Assembly (NCBI RefSeq): GCF_016097415.1
Contig: NZ_JAEHGE010000001.1
Coordinates: 1,971,157-2,035,156 of the forward strand
Length of the DNA stretch: 64,000 bases
Reading direction: 5' to 3'
From: a sulfur-oxidizing endosymbiont of Gigantopelta aegis
GTDB lineage: Bacteria; Pseudomonadota; Gammaproteobacteria; GRL18
This document shows positions 9,047 through 18,493 of the stretch, piece after piece (positions within the stretch are counted from its first letter, which is position 1; every line of letters starts with the position of its first letter). The notes under the pieces were generated by a model that was not told the origin of the DNA, ran no database searches, and saw only the letters and a program-made list of their open reading frames with translations. The position numbers were made by a program, and so were the translations under genes.

Positions 9047-11548
9047 ATGAAATTCAGTGAACAATGGCTAAGAGAATGGGTTAATCCAGACCTGAGCACT
9101 AGCGTATTGGGACATCAGCTCACCATGGCCGGCCTAGAAGTCGATGCCATTGAACCCGTCGCACCAGAGCATACTGGTGTTGTTATCGGTAAAATCCTCA
9201 GTGCAGAAAAGCATCCTGATGCCGATAAACTGCAAGTATGTCTTGTGGATGTCGGTGAACTCTCCGAACAACCCTTGCAAATTGTTTGTGGTGCTAAAAA
9301 TGCCCGTCCCGGTTTGATTGTTGCCTGTGCAATGATCAAAGCCGTCTTGCCGGGCAATTTTAAAATCAAAAAATCCAAATTACGTGGCGTTGTATCCATG
9401 GGGATGCTCTGCTCAGAAAAAGAAATCGGCCTGGCTGATAATGCTGAAGGCATTATGGAATTACCTCTAGATGCACCGATAGGGACGACCATTAATGACT
9501 ATTTGCAACTCAATGATGTCAGTATCGAATTAGGCTTGACGCCCAATCGCGGTGATTGTTTCTCAATTGCGGGCATTGCCCGGGAAACTGGCGTCATGAC
9601 ACGCAATGATGTGACTCCGGTCAGCATTACAGAACAAACGGTCACTATTGATGACACCATGGACATTAATGTTGATGCTCAGGAAGCTTGTCCACGTTAC
9701 GTGGGTCGTATCATCAAAAACGTCAACATCAAGGCTGAAACGCCTATGTGGATGCAGGAAAAATTACGTCGTTGTGGCAACCGCTCTATCAGCCCCTTAG
9801 TTGATATCACCAATTTTGTGATGATTGAGCTAGGTCAGCCCATGCATGCCTTCGATCTGGATAAGATTCAGGGAAAAATTAATGTCCGTATGGCACAACA
9901 GGATGAGAAACTGAGTTTGTTAGATGGTCAGGAGATCAGCTTAAACAGTGATAACCTGGTCATTGCTGATGACAATCAGGCCTTGGCCTTGGCAGGTATT
10001 ATGGGTGGCGAAAGCTCAGCCGTGGGTGATAACACCCAACATATCTTATTAGAAAGTGCCTTCTTTAATCCAGAAAAGATTATCGGTAAAGCCCGTGCAC
10101 ACGGCCTGCATACTGACTCATCCCATCGTTTTGAACGGGGCGTGTCGCCTGAGTTGCAAGTTCAGGCCATTGAACGTGCCACCGAGTTGATTTTGCAAAT
10201 TGCCGGTGGCGAAGTTGGGCCGATTGCCGAACAGCGTTTTGCTGCTCATATTCCACAAGCCAAAGCCGTTTTCTTGCGTAAAGAAAAAATTCTTAAGGTG
10301 CTTGGCGTTGAGATAGATGATAAAACTGTGAAGGATGTCCTGCAGCGTTTAGAAATGGACGTGGTAGACTGTGATGATGGTTGGCAAGTAACGGCCCCGG
10401 CATTTCGTTTTGATATCGAATATGATGTTGATTTAATAGAAGAAATAGGGCGTATTTATGGCTATGATAATTTGCCATTTACCTTGCCTCATGGCTCGAT
10501 TGAAATGTCTGCCTGCCCTGAAGACACCATTAATGAACTGAAAGTGAAGCAATTGATGGTTGATCTGGGTTATCAGGAAGCCATTTGTTATAGCTTTGTT
10601 GAACCCAAGGCACAGAATTTAATTACCCCGGATAATCCCGGTATTAAGCTGACCAATCCAATTTCTGAAGAACTGTCAGTGATGCGCACCAGCTTATGGA
10701 CAGGTTTAATTGGCGCTTTAGTGTACAATCAAAATCGCCAGCAGAATCGCATTCGGATGTTTGAAGTGGGCTCGCGTTTTGTGCCTGGTGCAGATTCTGC
10801 TTCTAATTCTAATGAGGCGAGTACTGATGCTAATAATGCTTCGAGTAAAGATGGCCTTTTACAAGAGGTGATGATTGCTGGTATTATCAACGGTACAGCT
10901 TTTCCGGAGCAATGGGGTGAGAAAGCCCGAGCAGTTGATTTCTTTGATCTAAAGGCCGATGTTGAGGCACTTTTGAGTTTGGGCGGTGATTTAGCAAGTT
11001 ATCACTTTGCAGCGGAACAAAATCCAGCACTGCATCCTGGACAATCAGCAAGAATTTATAAAGATAATCATCCAGTTGGCTGGATGGGTACCTTGCATCC
11101 CAATGTTGCCAAGGCAATGGATGTAAAGAGCACAAGTATACTTTTTGAACTGGAATTTGCGGCTATTTCGGGCGCAAAAGTACCTAATTTCAAAATTATG
11201 TCGAAATTTCCTGCAATTCGCAGAGATATTGCTATTATTGTAGATGACGAAACGAATTCATCTGCTATAATTAATACTATTCGACAGACAGCAAAGACGA
11301 CTTTGGCTCAAAATAAGGCTGCTGAACAGGAAACTGGTCAAAATAGCAGTGAAAGTGAGAGCAATGTAAGGGTGGAACTGTTTGACGTCTATGTTGGTGA
11401 CGGTGTTGATGCGGGTAAAAAGAGCCTGGCGGTTAGCCTGAGCTTGCAAGAACAATCTCGGACATTAAAAGATGACGAAATTGATACTCTGATTCAAGCA
11501 GTACTGAGTGACCTTGAGCAACAACACGGAGCTAAACTAAGAGATTAA
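9047..11548 (+). CDS. pheT: Phenylalanine--tRNA ligase beta subunit
   Basis: 833 residues, about 35-40 longer than E. coli PheT. N-terminal OB-fold tRNA-binding domain (KHPDADKLQVCLVDVG), B3/B4 editing region, B5 domain, pseudo-catalytic core and C-terminal ferredoxin-like anticodon-binding domain are all recognisable. Extra length comes from two low-complexity Ser/Asn/Glu insertions, one near residues 583-606 (GADSASNSNEASTDANN) and one near residues 755-780 (EQETGQNSSESESNV). Both look like surface loops and the frame is intact. It is followed 61 bases later by ihfA, the standard gammaproteobacterial order. Confidence 0.97.
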   Translation: MKFSEQWLREWVNPDLSTSVLGHQLTMAGLEVDAIEPVAPEHTGVVIGKILSAEKHPDADKLQVCLVDVGELSEQPLQIVCGAKNARPGLIVACAMIKAVLPGNFKIKKSKLRGVVSMGMLCSEKEIGLADNAEGIMELPLDAPIGTTINDYLQLNDVSIELGLTPNRGDCFSIAGIARETGVMTRNDVTPVSITEQTVTIDDTMDINVDAQEACPRYVGRIIKNVNIKAETPMWMQEKLRRCGNRSISPLVDITNFVMIELGQPMHAFDLDKIQGKINVRMAQQDEKLSLLDGQEISLNSDNLVIADDNQALALAGIMGGESSAVGDNTQHILLESAFFNPEKIIGKARAHGLHTDSSHRFERGVSPELQVQAIERATELILQIAGGEVGPIAEQRFAAHIPQAKAVFLRKEKILKVLGVEIDDKTVKDVLQRLEMDVVDCDDGWQVTAPAFRFDIEYDVDLIEEIGRIYGYDNLPFTLPHGSIEMSACPEDTINELKVKQLMVDLGYQEAICYSFVEPKAQNLITPDNPGIKLTNPISEELSVMRTSLWTGLIGALVYNQNRQQNRIRMFEVGSRFVPGADSASNSNEASTDANNASSKDGLLQEVMIAGIINGTAFPEQWGEKARAVDFFDLKADVEALLSLGGDLASYHFAAEQNPALHPGQSARIYKDNHPVGWMGTLHPNVAKAMDVKSTSILFELEFAAISGAKVPNFKIMSKFPAIRRDIAIIVDDETNSSAIINTIRQTAKTTLAQNKAAEQETGQNSSESESNVRVELFDVYVGDGVDAGKKSLAVSLSLQEQSRTLKDDEIDTLIQAVLSDLEQQHGAKLRD

Positions 11549-11609
11549 CTCTTAAAATCCAGTGATTCTTTAAGTATCACTGGAAATAGTTAAGAAAAAA
11601 GAGAAAAAG

Positions 11610-11909
11610 ATGGCGCTAACCAAAGCCGATATGGCAGAACGATTATTTGATGAATTAGGTCTAAACAAACGCGAAGCAAAAGAGTTTGTTGAAGCTTTTT
11701 ATGAAGAGTTGCGAATTGCTCTTGAAACAGGTGGACAGATAAAACTATCTGGATTTGGGAATTTTGATATCAGGGATAAAAGCGAGCGCCCTGGTCGCAA
11801 CCCTAAAACCGGCGAAGAGATCCCTATCTCTGCACGTCGGGTGGTTACATTTAAACCAGGACAAAAACTAAAGGCTCGGGTAGAAGCATATGCTGGAAGC
11901 GTCGAATAA
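11610..11909 (+). CDS. ihfA: Integration host factor alpha subunit
   Basis: 99 residues, the normal length. HU/IHF-family DNA-bending protein, with the beta-arm consensus [20 protein letters not shown] and the N-terminal [20 protein letters not shown] alpha pairs with IHF beta (not in this window) to bend DNA sharply, for example at sigma-54 promoters, which are relevant to the flagellar genes further along. Its 3' end overlaps the start of the downstream merR-type gene by 20 bases. Confidence 0.96.
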   Translation: MALTKADMAERLFDELGLNKREAKEFVEAFYEELRIALETGGQIKLSGFGNFDIRDKSERPGRNPKTGEEIPISARRVVTFKPGQKLKARVEAYAGSVE

Positions 11910-12246
11910 TAATGAACTTCCCGTTATACCGGGGAAGCGCTATTTTACCATTGGAGAGGTCAGTGAACTCTGTGACGTAAAACCTCACGTACTTCGCTAT
12001 TGGGAACAGGAATTTCCCAAACTAAAGCCGGTCAAACGCCGTGGTAATCGTCGTTATTACCAGCGCCAAGACGTTATTATGATCCGTCAAATTCGTAGTT
12101 TACTCTATGAACACGGTTATACCATTGGTGGTGCGAGACAAAAACTCGAAGGTGAAGAATCCAAAGAAGATGTCACCCGTAGTCATCAGATCATTTCTCA
12201 ATTAAGAACTGAACTGGAAGAAGTGTTGGATATCTTAAAAGCCTGA
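11890..12246 (+). CDS. MerR-family transcriptional regulator
   Basis: 118 residues with an N-terminal MerR helix-turn-helix ([29 protein letters not shown], residues about 16-45) and the following wing ([17 protein letters not shown]). The rest is a short helical dimerisation segment; no metal-binding Cys cluster is visible, so it is not a metal sensor of the MerR or CueR type. A small MerR-like gene directly after ihfA is the conserved arrangement in gammaproteobacteria; its targets are not generally known. The 20-base overlap with ihfA suggests translational coupling. Confidence 0.92.
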   Translation: MLEASNNNELPVIPGKRYFTIGEVSELCDVKPHVLRYWEQEFPKLKPVKRRGNRRYYQRQDVIMIRQIRSLLYEHGYTIGGARQKLEGEESKEDVTRSHQIISQLRTELEEVLDILKA

Positions 12247-12282
12247 TATGACATTGCAACAAACATAAAAAGCAACAAACAT

Positions 12283-12312
12283 AAAAAAACCGACTCATGA
12301 GTCGGTTTTTTT
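12283..12312. terminator. Intrinsic terminator after the merR-type gene
   Basis: CCGACTCATGAGTCGG forms a perfect self-complementary stem (12290-12305) flanked by A7 on the left and T7 on the right. It closes the pheST-ihfA-merR transcript; the A/T flanks would let it work in either direction. Confidence 0.92.
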
Positions 12313-12438
12313 ATGCCTAATAGAACAGTAGGAAGTAGGATGCTGCTGAGGAACGAAGCGCATCACAAATAATACAAACTGAACAATCCCATTAATTATT
12401 ATCCGGGACTCAGGTTATTTACAGAATTCAGGTTAATT

Positions 12439-12771
12439 ATGATTAACAAAGATGAACTAGAGCAACTCTTCAAAAAAATGCGCAAGGCAGGCTGGAATAT
12501 GGAGCAAGCACTGTCATGGGGCTATTTTTTTAAACACCAAAGCAAAGAACCCTTGCAACAACTTGCCAATGAGTTTCAGCAACAGGGGTATGACATATTA
12601 GAGATCAATCAGTCCTATCCCGATAATATGTATTGGCTACAACTGGAAAAGATCGAGCAACACAGCATTGACAGCCTGCATGCTAGAAATCAACAATTGC
12701 ATGAACTTGCTCAGCAATACCACATCCATGCCTATGATGGTATGGATGTTTCGCCGATTGATATTGAGTGA
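12439..12771 (+). CDS. RraB-family protein (ribonuclease E inhibitor family)
   Basis: 110 residues resembling the RraB (regulator of RNase E activity B) family, small acidic proteins that bind the RNase E scaffold and lower mRNA turnover. Supporting features are the central GYFF motif, the SLHARNQQLHELA helix and the conserved C-terminal YDGMDVSPI. The start ATG has CAGGTTAAT before it, a weak ribosome site. The gene stands alone between a terminator and convergent slyD. Family assignment is fairly secure; actual RNase E inhibition is inferred. Confidence 0.82.
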   Translation: MINKDELEQLFKKMRKAGWNMEQALSWGYFFKHQSKEPLQQLANEFQQQGYDILEINQSYPDNMYWLQLEKIEQHSIDSLHARNQQLHELAQQYHIHAYDGMDVSPIDIE

Positions 12772-12816
12772 TGCTTTTTAGAAACAGTATTTAGCAATAG
12801 ACTTTAGCGACAGGGG

Positions 12817-13371
12817 TTAGTGACAGCAACCACCATCCTTCTTATCTGATTCACCGCCACCACAGCAACCACTGCCTTCTTCATGATGATGATGATGATG
12901 GTGCTGGTTTTCAGCCGCAACACCCATGGTCAGTTCGTCTTCACTGGCATCACGGATATCCTTAATCGTCACAGAGAAGCTGACATCTTTGCCGGCCATA
13001 GGGTGATTATGATCCATTATCACCTTGTCGTCAGTGATTTCTTTGACAACCACCATCACTGGTTCGCCACCATCTCCCTGACCTTGTAATACCAGCCCTT
13101 CATGTAGATCTAAATGAGCCAGATGCTCTTTAGGCACGGTTTGCACTGCTTCAGGATCATAGGCGCCATAAGCTTCGGCAGAAGGGATGTCTAAATCAGC
13201 AGAGTCACCCACATTCATATCAGCGATACGGCTTTCCAAGCCTGGCATCATTTGCCCACGACCATACATGAAAAAAAGTGGCTCTGCTGCATCCATATTA
13301 TTATCAATGGTTTCATCTTCAACGCTTGCGCTGTATTGAATTGCAACAATTTGATCTTGTTTAATCGCCAT
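12817..13371 (-). CDS. slyD: FKBP-type peptidyl-prolyl isomerase SlyD
   Basis: 184 residues. The N-terminal FKBP domain (IVAIQYSASVEDETIDN, EPLFFMYGRGQMMPGLE) is interrupted by the insert-in-flap chaperone domain (about residues 70-120), which is the SlyD architecture. The C-terminal 30 residues are a metal-binding tail with seven consecutive His, then two CC pairs, as expected for nickel/zinc binding and delivery to hydrogenase or urease maturation. The start ATG is at 13371, with a GGTAGAAAAT-type leader. Confidence 0.95.
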   Translation of the reverse strand: MAIKQDQIVAIQYSASVEDETIDNNMDAAEPLFFMYGRGQMMPGLESRIADMNVGDSADLDIPSAEAYGAYDPEAVQTVPKEHLAHLDLHEGLVLQGQGDGGEPVMVVVKEITDDKVIMDHNHPMAGKDVSFSVTIKDIRDASEDELTMGVAAENQHHHHHHHEEGSGCCGGGESDKKDGGCCH

Positions 13372-13657
13372 GGGGATTTTCTACCTTTGTAATGTGAGAC
13401 GCTACTGATTAATATAAAAAGATACTTATATCTTATTTTTTTGCTGGGTGCAATTGTCGTGCGGTATTTAATCCACGGTTTTTATTGTATGAAATAGGAT
13501 GAATGTTCGAAAAATACGAACTAAGTGTTGTAGATATTCGAATTATATTGTTGTTATGTTTACGCTATCATCCCATTGAATTCTTACCGCATTGGCTTCA
13601 TTAAGTAAGTAAGCAGTTATTATTTTATCATTATTTATTGTTTAAACAGGTAACAAA

Positions 13658-14545
13658 ATGAAACGCATTCTATTATTTATCGCCACGAATATCGCTATTA
13701 TGTTTGTGTTGAGTATCACCCTGAGGATTTTGGGTGTTGATAGCATACTCGCGGCTAATGGCTCCGATCTTAATATACAAGCACTGGTTATTCTTTCTGG
13801 TGTGATTGGCTTTGGTGGCTCGTTCATTTCTTTGCTAATTTCCAAATGGATGGCAAAACGCATGACCGGTGCGGTGGTTATCACTCAACCAGCCAATAAT
13901 ATGGAACAATGGTTAGTCGATATTGTCGAAAAACAGGCCAAAATTGTCGGCATAAAAATGCCTGAAGTGGCTATTTTTCCATCGCCCGCAATGAATGCCT
14001 TTGCCACCGGCGCGAGCAAAAACAATGCCCTAATGGCTGTTTCCCAAGGTTTATTGGATTCAATGAGCCAAGGCGAAATTGAAGCCGTTGTCGGGCATGA
14101 AATGAGTCATATTGCCAATGGTGATATGGTGACTTTAGCTTTAATACAAGGTGTGGTGAATACCTTTGTGGTATTTTTGTCGCGTATAGTGGGTCATGTG
14201 GTTGATCGTGTTATTTTGAAAAATGAGCAGGGACATGGTATCGGTTATTTTATAACCGTCATGATTGCCCAGGTGGTATTATCAATTCTGGCATCCACTA
14301 TCGTGATGTATTTTTCCAGAAAACGAGAGTTTATTGCTGATACCGGCGGTGCAGATTTAGCCGGTCATCAAAATATGATTAATGCTCTGAAACGTCTGGG
14401 ACAAGTAGAGCCGGAAGCCTTACCAGAACAAATGGCAGCCTTCGGCATTAATGACAAAGGTGGGTTTATGGCGCTCTTTTCATCCCATCCACCGATTGAA
14501 GCAAGAATTGCGGCACTTGAAGCACGTGCCCTACAAGGTGCTTAA
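13658..14545 (+). CDS. htpX: Membrane zinc protease HtpX
   Basis: 295 residues, matching the usual 290. M48-family endopeptidase of the inner membrane involved in membrane-protein quality control. Two N-terminal transmembrane segments ([20 protein letters not shown] and [19 protein letters not shown]), the zinc motif [13 protein letters not shown], two more hydrophobic segments around residues 155-220 and the downstream Glu ligand region ([14 protein letters not shown]) are all present. The 286 bases upstream contain no gene; I searched for a sigma-32 promoter and found no convincing match. Confidence 0.96.
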   Translation: MKRILLFIATNIAIMFVLSITLRILGVDSILAANGSDLNIQALVILSGVIGFGGSFISLLISKWMAKRMTGAVVITQPANNMEQWLVDIVEKQAKIVGIKMPEVAIFPSPAMNAFATGASKNNALMAVSQGLLDSMSQGEIEAVVGHEMSHIANGDMVTLALIQGVVNTFVVFLSRIVGHVVDRVILKNEQGHGIGYFITVMIAQVVLSILASTIVMYFSRKREFIADTGGADLAGHQNMINALKRLGQVEPEALPEQMAAFGINDKGGFMALFSSHPPIEARIAALEARALQGA

Positions 14546-14598
14546 TGTGCTACTCTCTAATGTATGTTTTGGTTAAAAAAATATTAAAGAGATAGTCT

Positions 14599-15978
14599 AT
14601 GTACATTAGTGTTCTTGAGCTTTTTAAAGTGGGTATCGGCCCCTCTAGTTCCCATACGATGGGGCCGATGCTAGCTGCCTATGAATTTACTCGCCTTATT
14701 AAACAATACTTATCAACCCACCCCAATGAGCAAAAACTTTCTATTCAATGTGTCCTTAAAGGCTCTTTGTCTTTAACCGGCAAAGGGCATGCGACCGATC
14801 GTGCTGTGGCCTTAGGGCTACAGGGATACACGCCCATAGAAGTTGCCGATGAAGACTTGGACTCCATAGTGCAACGTATTTGGCAAGATAAAAATATTAA
14901 GATAGATGAGCAGTGTCATGTTAGTTTTTCACCGGCTGAAGATATTATCTTTGATCAAGGCGAGGCACTGCCTGAGCACCCCAATGGACTGATTTTAAAT
15001 CTGCTTGACGCTGCGGGTGAGGTGCTGCTTTCAGAAACCTATTTCTCTATTGGTGGTGGCTTTATTAATACCCATGCGGAAATTAAGCAATTGGTTGCGC
15101 CATTGAAAATGGCAAAGACTGATGCATTACCCTATGGCTTTAACTCAGCACGTTCTATGTTGGAGATGGCAACGCTGAGCGGTCTGACGATTACTGCAAT
15201 GAAACGCCTCAATGAGCTTGAGTATATGTCAGAAGAGGCGTTGAATCATGGTTTGGACACGATTTGGAATGCCATGCAAGGCTGTATCCACAATGGTTTG
15301 AAGACTGAGGGCATTATTCCCGGTGGTCTGGAATTAGCGAGAAGGGCGAAACAATTATACCAACAATATCAACAGCATCCTGATGATGTTGAAATTAATG
15401 ATTGGCTGTGTGCCTATGCAATGGCAGTGAATGAAGAAAATGCAGCAGGTCACATGGTTGTTACAGCGCCGACCAACGGTGCTGCTGGGGTTATACCCGC
15501 TGTACTTTATTACTTTATGCAGCATAAAAAAGGTACTTTAGAACAGGCGAGATCGTTCTTATTAACGGCGAGCGCCATCGGCGGCATTATAAAGCACCGT
15601 AGTTCTATCTCGGGTGCTGAAGTGGGATGTCAGGGTGAAGTTGGTGTTGCGGCAGCGATGGCGGCGGCTGGTCTTTGTGCGGTGCGTGGCGGCAGTCATC
15701 AACAAGTTGAAAATGCTGCAGAAATTGCCCTTGAGCACCATCTGGGTATGACTTGTGATCCAGTACATGGACTGGTGCAAGTGCCTTGTATTGAACGCAA
15801 TGGTTTCGGTGCCATCAAGGCCTATACAGCGGCATCACTTGCGCTCAGAGGCGATGGTGAGCATTTTATGCCCTTAGATAATTGCATTGCGGCTATGAAA
15901 CAAACCGGCGAGGAAATGTCGCATATTTTCAAAGAAACATCATTGGGTGGGCTGGCGGTTAATGTGACGGAATGCTAA
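14599..15978 (+). CDS. sdaA: L-serine ammonia-lyase (iron-sulfur type)
   Basis: Deaminates L-serine to pyruvate and ammonia. 459 residues in the single-chain form: N-terminal beta domain with GIGPSSSHTMGPM and the alpha domain with AENAAGHMVV-type motif (NEENAAGHMVVTAPTNGAAG). The [4Fe-4S] ligand cysteines appear conserved: EVGCQGEVGVA, TCDPVHGLVQVPC. The length matches E. coli SdaA (454). It is a single gene 53 bases after htpX. Confidence 0.95.
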   Translation: MYISVLELFKVGIGPSSSHTMGPMLAAYEFTRLIKQYLSTHPNEQKLSIQCVLKGSLSLTGKGHATDRAVALGLQGYTPIEVADEDLDSIVQRIWQDKNIKIDEQCHVSFSPAEDIIFDQGEALPEHPNGLILNLLDAAGEVLLSETYFSIGGGFINTHAEIKQLVAPLKMAKTDALPYGFNSARSMLEMATLSGLTITAMKRLNELEYMSEEALNHGLDTIWNAMQGCIHNGLKTEGIIPGGLELARRAKQLYQQYQQHPDDVEINDWLCAYAMAVNEENAAGHMVVTAPTNGAAGVIPAVLYYFMQHKKGTLEQARSFLLTASAIGGIIKHRSSISGAEVGCQGEVGVAAAMAAAGLCAVRGGSHQQVENAAEIALEHHLGMTCDPVHGLVQVPCIERNGFGAIKAYTAASLALRGDGEHFMPLDNCIAAMKQTGEEMSHIFKETSLGGLAVNVTEC

Positions 15979-16051
15979 AAGGATAATGGTATATATGAGG
16001 GGTGGATGCAAGCGCATTCACCCCCCGCCCCAAAAAAAAGCACTTATTCGC

Positions 16052-16585
16052 TTATCCGTAAACGAGATTAGGCAACCAGGTAACAAGGCCGGGTAGCATA
16101 ATACATAGCATTAAGGCTATAGCTTGCATGGCAAGAAAAGCCAGTGCGGATTTAAAAATAGTCGCCATCGTAATTTCAGGTGGACAAACCCCCTTGATAT
16201 AAAAAAGTGCATAGCCAAAGGGTGGGCTTAGGAAAGACATTTGCATATTCACCAGATACAAAACACCAAACCAAAGCACCACATCATCACCGGGTAGACT
16301 GACCGTTGAAACGCCGAACTTTTGGAATACTTCTGCCACCATACCCAGAGCATAAAAGAGGGTATCCCACTGGTGTGGTTGATCGGGGTCACCGGGATAA
16401 GAGGAGAGAAAGACCGAAGCCGGTATCTTGCCTGACCAGTAGAGTGTAAAGGGATTCATCCCCTGTAGAATACCATTGCGCACCGCATCAAAGAGTGAAT
16501 TGTTGTCTGCGGCAACGAATTTAGCGGCAAAGGCTTTAAAGGTAAGTTGGTTCCTCTCCGCTTTTAGAATGAAATTAAACAGGTT
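16052..16585 (-). pseudogene. TRAP transporter large permease (DctM-type), C-terminal remnant
   Basis: The minus-strand frame is open from 16585, just after an in-frame stop, to 16052 (178 codons). It ends with the C-terminal part of a DctM-type permease: WFGVLYLVNMQMSFLSPPFG, then ALFYIKGVCPPEI and a last membrane helix. The upstream part (FKAFAAKF..., TLYWSGKIPASVFLSS) has no start codon of its own and no N-terminal ten-helix core. A GTG at 16483 could initiate only an isolated tail. It is therefore a 5'-truncated relic of a second TRAP system, distinct from the intact dctM at 20309, whose C-terminus differs. Confidence 0.82.
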
Positions 16586-16592
16586 TTAAAGT

Positions 16593-16847
16593 ATGTTTGA
16601 AATAAACGCTTTCGTTAGTTTTTTGGGTTATTGTTCTATTATTAATATCAGTGTATTTGTAGCTTCTATTATTGTTTTGAAACTCTTTAGTCGTCCCATT
16701 TTATCCCTTCATAGTCAATTGTTCGGAGTAAAGCAAACGGATTTACCCGTGCTTTATATGCAGTATCTGGGTAATTATAAAATTGCTATATTGATATTTA
16801 ACCTCGTGCCCTATCTTGCCTTGAAAGCGATGAGCTATTTTTCATAA
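16593..16847 (+). CDS. Small membrane protein, DUF6868-like
   Basis: 84 residues with two or three hydrophobic helices (INISVFVASIIVLKLFS and YKIAILIFNLVPYLALKAM). The layout, a short N-terminal helix starting FLGYCSIINIS followed by LHSQLFG and a C-terminal FNLVPYLAL, resembles the DUF6868 family of small inner-membrane proteins of unknown function. It is divergent from the TRAP permease remnant, eight bases from the end of that open frame, so the remnant's missing 5' part may have been lost when this junction formed. Confidence 0.7.
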   Translation: MFEINAFVSFLGYCSIINISVFVASIIVLKLFSRPILSLHSQLFGVKQTDLPVLYMQYLGNYKIAILIFNLVPYLALKAMSYFS

Positions 16848-16933
16848 AAATCGACATGAGGGCTAGACCTCTGATAATTGGAGGCAGTTCTAAGCATTAT
16901 GGCTATAGTGGCCATGTTTAGGGAGAAAACTGC

Positions 16934-16962
16934 TTGATATAGGTTTTATCTGTGTTTATAAT
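16934..16962 (+). promoter_or_regulatory. Sigma-70-type promoter for tRNA-Pro
   Basis: TTGATA (16934-16939), a 17-base spacer and a perfect TATAAT (16957-16962). Transcription would start near 16969, about 40 bases before the tRNA. A small hairpin (ATATCTG/CAGATAT) with a T run lies in the leader. Confidence 0.75.
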
Positions 16963-17008
16963 GTGCGCCACAAAACAGAATATCTGATCCCAGATATTTT
17001 TCTTGTTT

Positions 17009-17085
17009 CGGGGCATAGCGCAGCCTGGTAGCGCACCAGCATGGGGTGCTGGTGGTCGTAGGTTCAAATCCTACTGTCCCGACCA
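17009..17085 (+). tRNA. tRNA-Pro (anticodon GGG)
   Basis: 77 bases folding as a cloverleaf. The acceptor stem CGGGGCA pairs with TGTCCCG (one G-T pair). The D arm contains AGCCTGGTAG, the anticodon stem CCAGC/GCTGG encloses the loop ATGGGGT giving anticodon GGG, and the T arm contains GTAGGTTCAAATCCTAC. The discriminator A and encoded CCA are at 17082-17085. It is a single tRNA with its own promoter. Confidence 0.97.
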
Positions 17086-17418
17086 ATTAAATCAGTTTCA
17101 GTTGTTAGTCTCTCTAATTTCAGCATCATATCCATAATGAAGCATTATCTTTTGCGTCGTATTGAACGCCAGTCTGGATCTGTTAGCACTGGAGAAAGCG
17201 GGTGATATTCGAATCCCGGCAAGTTTTTCTATCCAAAAATTAAAGATATTTATACCACTAGTATTGATTTTGAAGCTTTTTAAAGTGTACTGCTGAGGAT
17301 CGAAGCACATCATCAATGGCATAAACAAAACAACAAAATATACCACCTACATTGAAAAAATACGATTTTTAAACTACAAATTAATAATCAAGCATTTTGC
17401 TCGTAAAGGAGAAATACT
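17086..17418. other. Intergenic region after tRNA-Pro
   Basis: About 330 bases without a convincing gene. An 82-codon minus-strand frame (17098-17346) has no recognisable domain and atypical composition. The stretch near 17287 (ctgctgaggatcgaagcaca) resembles the one at 12344 (ctgctgaggaacgaagcgca), so part of this is probably a degenerate interspersed repeat. The A/T-rich end holds the AAAGGAGAA ribosome site of the next gene. Confidence 0.5.
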
Positions 17419-18414
17419 TTGACCCATGAGCAAGAATCCGATCACCATTGTTACTACACCTCACCTGAAGGTCTGCAATGCCAACAACTGCCATTAAAAA
17501 ATTCAGATTATTGTTATTGGCACAATCAACAAGCAATAAAAACAGCACCGAATCTGAGCGAAAAATTACAACAGCAAGCCCAGTCGGGTGTGTCTTTATC
17601 CGGCTATTCTTTAAAAAGAGCCGATTTAACAGAAATTAATCTGGTCAATTATAATTCTAAACAGGGCTATGATTTCTCCTACGCAGATTTGTATCATGCC
17701 AAGCTCAGTGGCGCGCATCTTTTCCACATTGATTTACACGGTGCTTCTTTAATGAAAGCCGATTTACGAAATGCCAATTTACATTGTGCCAACCTGGAAG
17801 ATTGTAATTTACTCGGGGTAAACCTAACAAATGCCCGGATAGAAAATGTCACTTGGGGCAAGCAAATCTTACAGGAAAAAAATGCCCACAAGGCCGATCG
17901 TCAGGGAAATAGAACAGCAATGTTGGATTGTCTGGAGCAAGCTGAAGAGATTTATCGAAACCTGAGAAAAGCGGCTGAAAATCAGGGCTTGTTTGAAACT
18001 TCTGGTTACTTTTTCTACAAAGAAATGGTCATGCGTCGCTACCAATTACCTAAGTTTTCCTTTCAGCGCATGGTGTCAAAAACCGTTGACTGGTTTTGTG
18101 GTTATGGCGAGCGACCATTGAACGTGGTGTTGTTTTCTTTATTGTTGATTGGTGCTTGCAGCATTTTATATTTTTTTATGGGCATTGAAGGCAATGGTCA
18201 GCCTGTTCAAATTGATTTGTCTGCTTCTCTCTATACTAATTTTATTAGTTTTTTAGAGTGCCTCTATTTTAGTGTGGTGACATTTACAACCCTGGGCTAT
18301 GGTGATTTAGTGCCTGTTGCTGCGGCACGACCGATTGCAGCACTGGAAGCGTTCACCGGCAATTTTACCATTGCACTTTTTGTCGTCGTTTTTGTGAAAA
18401 AAATGACCCGCTAA
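17419..18414 (+). CDS. Pentapeptide-repeat / two-helix potassium channel protein
   Basis: 331 residues. Residues 1-40 contain a Cys/His cluster (HHCYYTSPEGLQCQQL, YCYWHN) like a small zinc knuckle. Residues about 60-140 are pentapeptide repeats (ADLTEIN, ADLYHAKLSGAHLF, ADLRNANLHCANLEDCNLLG) that fold as a right-handed beta helix. After a helical linker come two transmembrane helices flanking a pore loop with the potassium selectivity filter TTLGYGDLVP (residues about 288-297). The start is TTG, with AGGAGAA upstream; the nearby ATG is out of frame. It probably acts in the inner membrane with the beta helix in the cytoplasm. Confidence 0.88.
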   Translation: MTHEQESDHHCYYTSPEGLQCQQLPLKNSDYCYWHNQQAIKTAPNLSEKLQQQAQSGVSLSGYSLKRADLTEINLVNYNSKQGYDFSYADLYHAKLSGAHLFHIDLHGASLMKADLRNANLHCANLEDCNLLGVNLTNARIENVTWGKQILQEKNAHKADRQGNRTAMLDCLEQAEEIYRNLRKAAENQGLFETSGYFFYKEMVMRRYQLPKFSFQRMVSKTVDWFCGYGERPLNVVLFSLLLIGACSILYFFMGIEGNGQPVQIDLSASLYTNFISFLECLYFSVVTFTTLGYGDLVPVAAARPIAALEAFTGNFTIALFVVVFVKKMTR

Positions 18415-18493
18415 ACTATACTGTGCTTCTTTTCATTATGTGATAGTATTCTTGGGATATTTTTTAATTCCCTGATGTTTATTGGAGCATAAT

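Noticed and set aside
13372-13657. Sigma-32 heat-shock promoter before htpX
   Set aside because: ATTGAATTC and nearby sequences do not give a -35/-10 pair with suitable spacing.
17098-17346. 82-codon minus-strand frame after tRNA-Pro
   Set aside because: No domain, no ribosome site, and part of the region resembles a degenerate intergenic repeat also seen near 12344.
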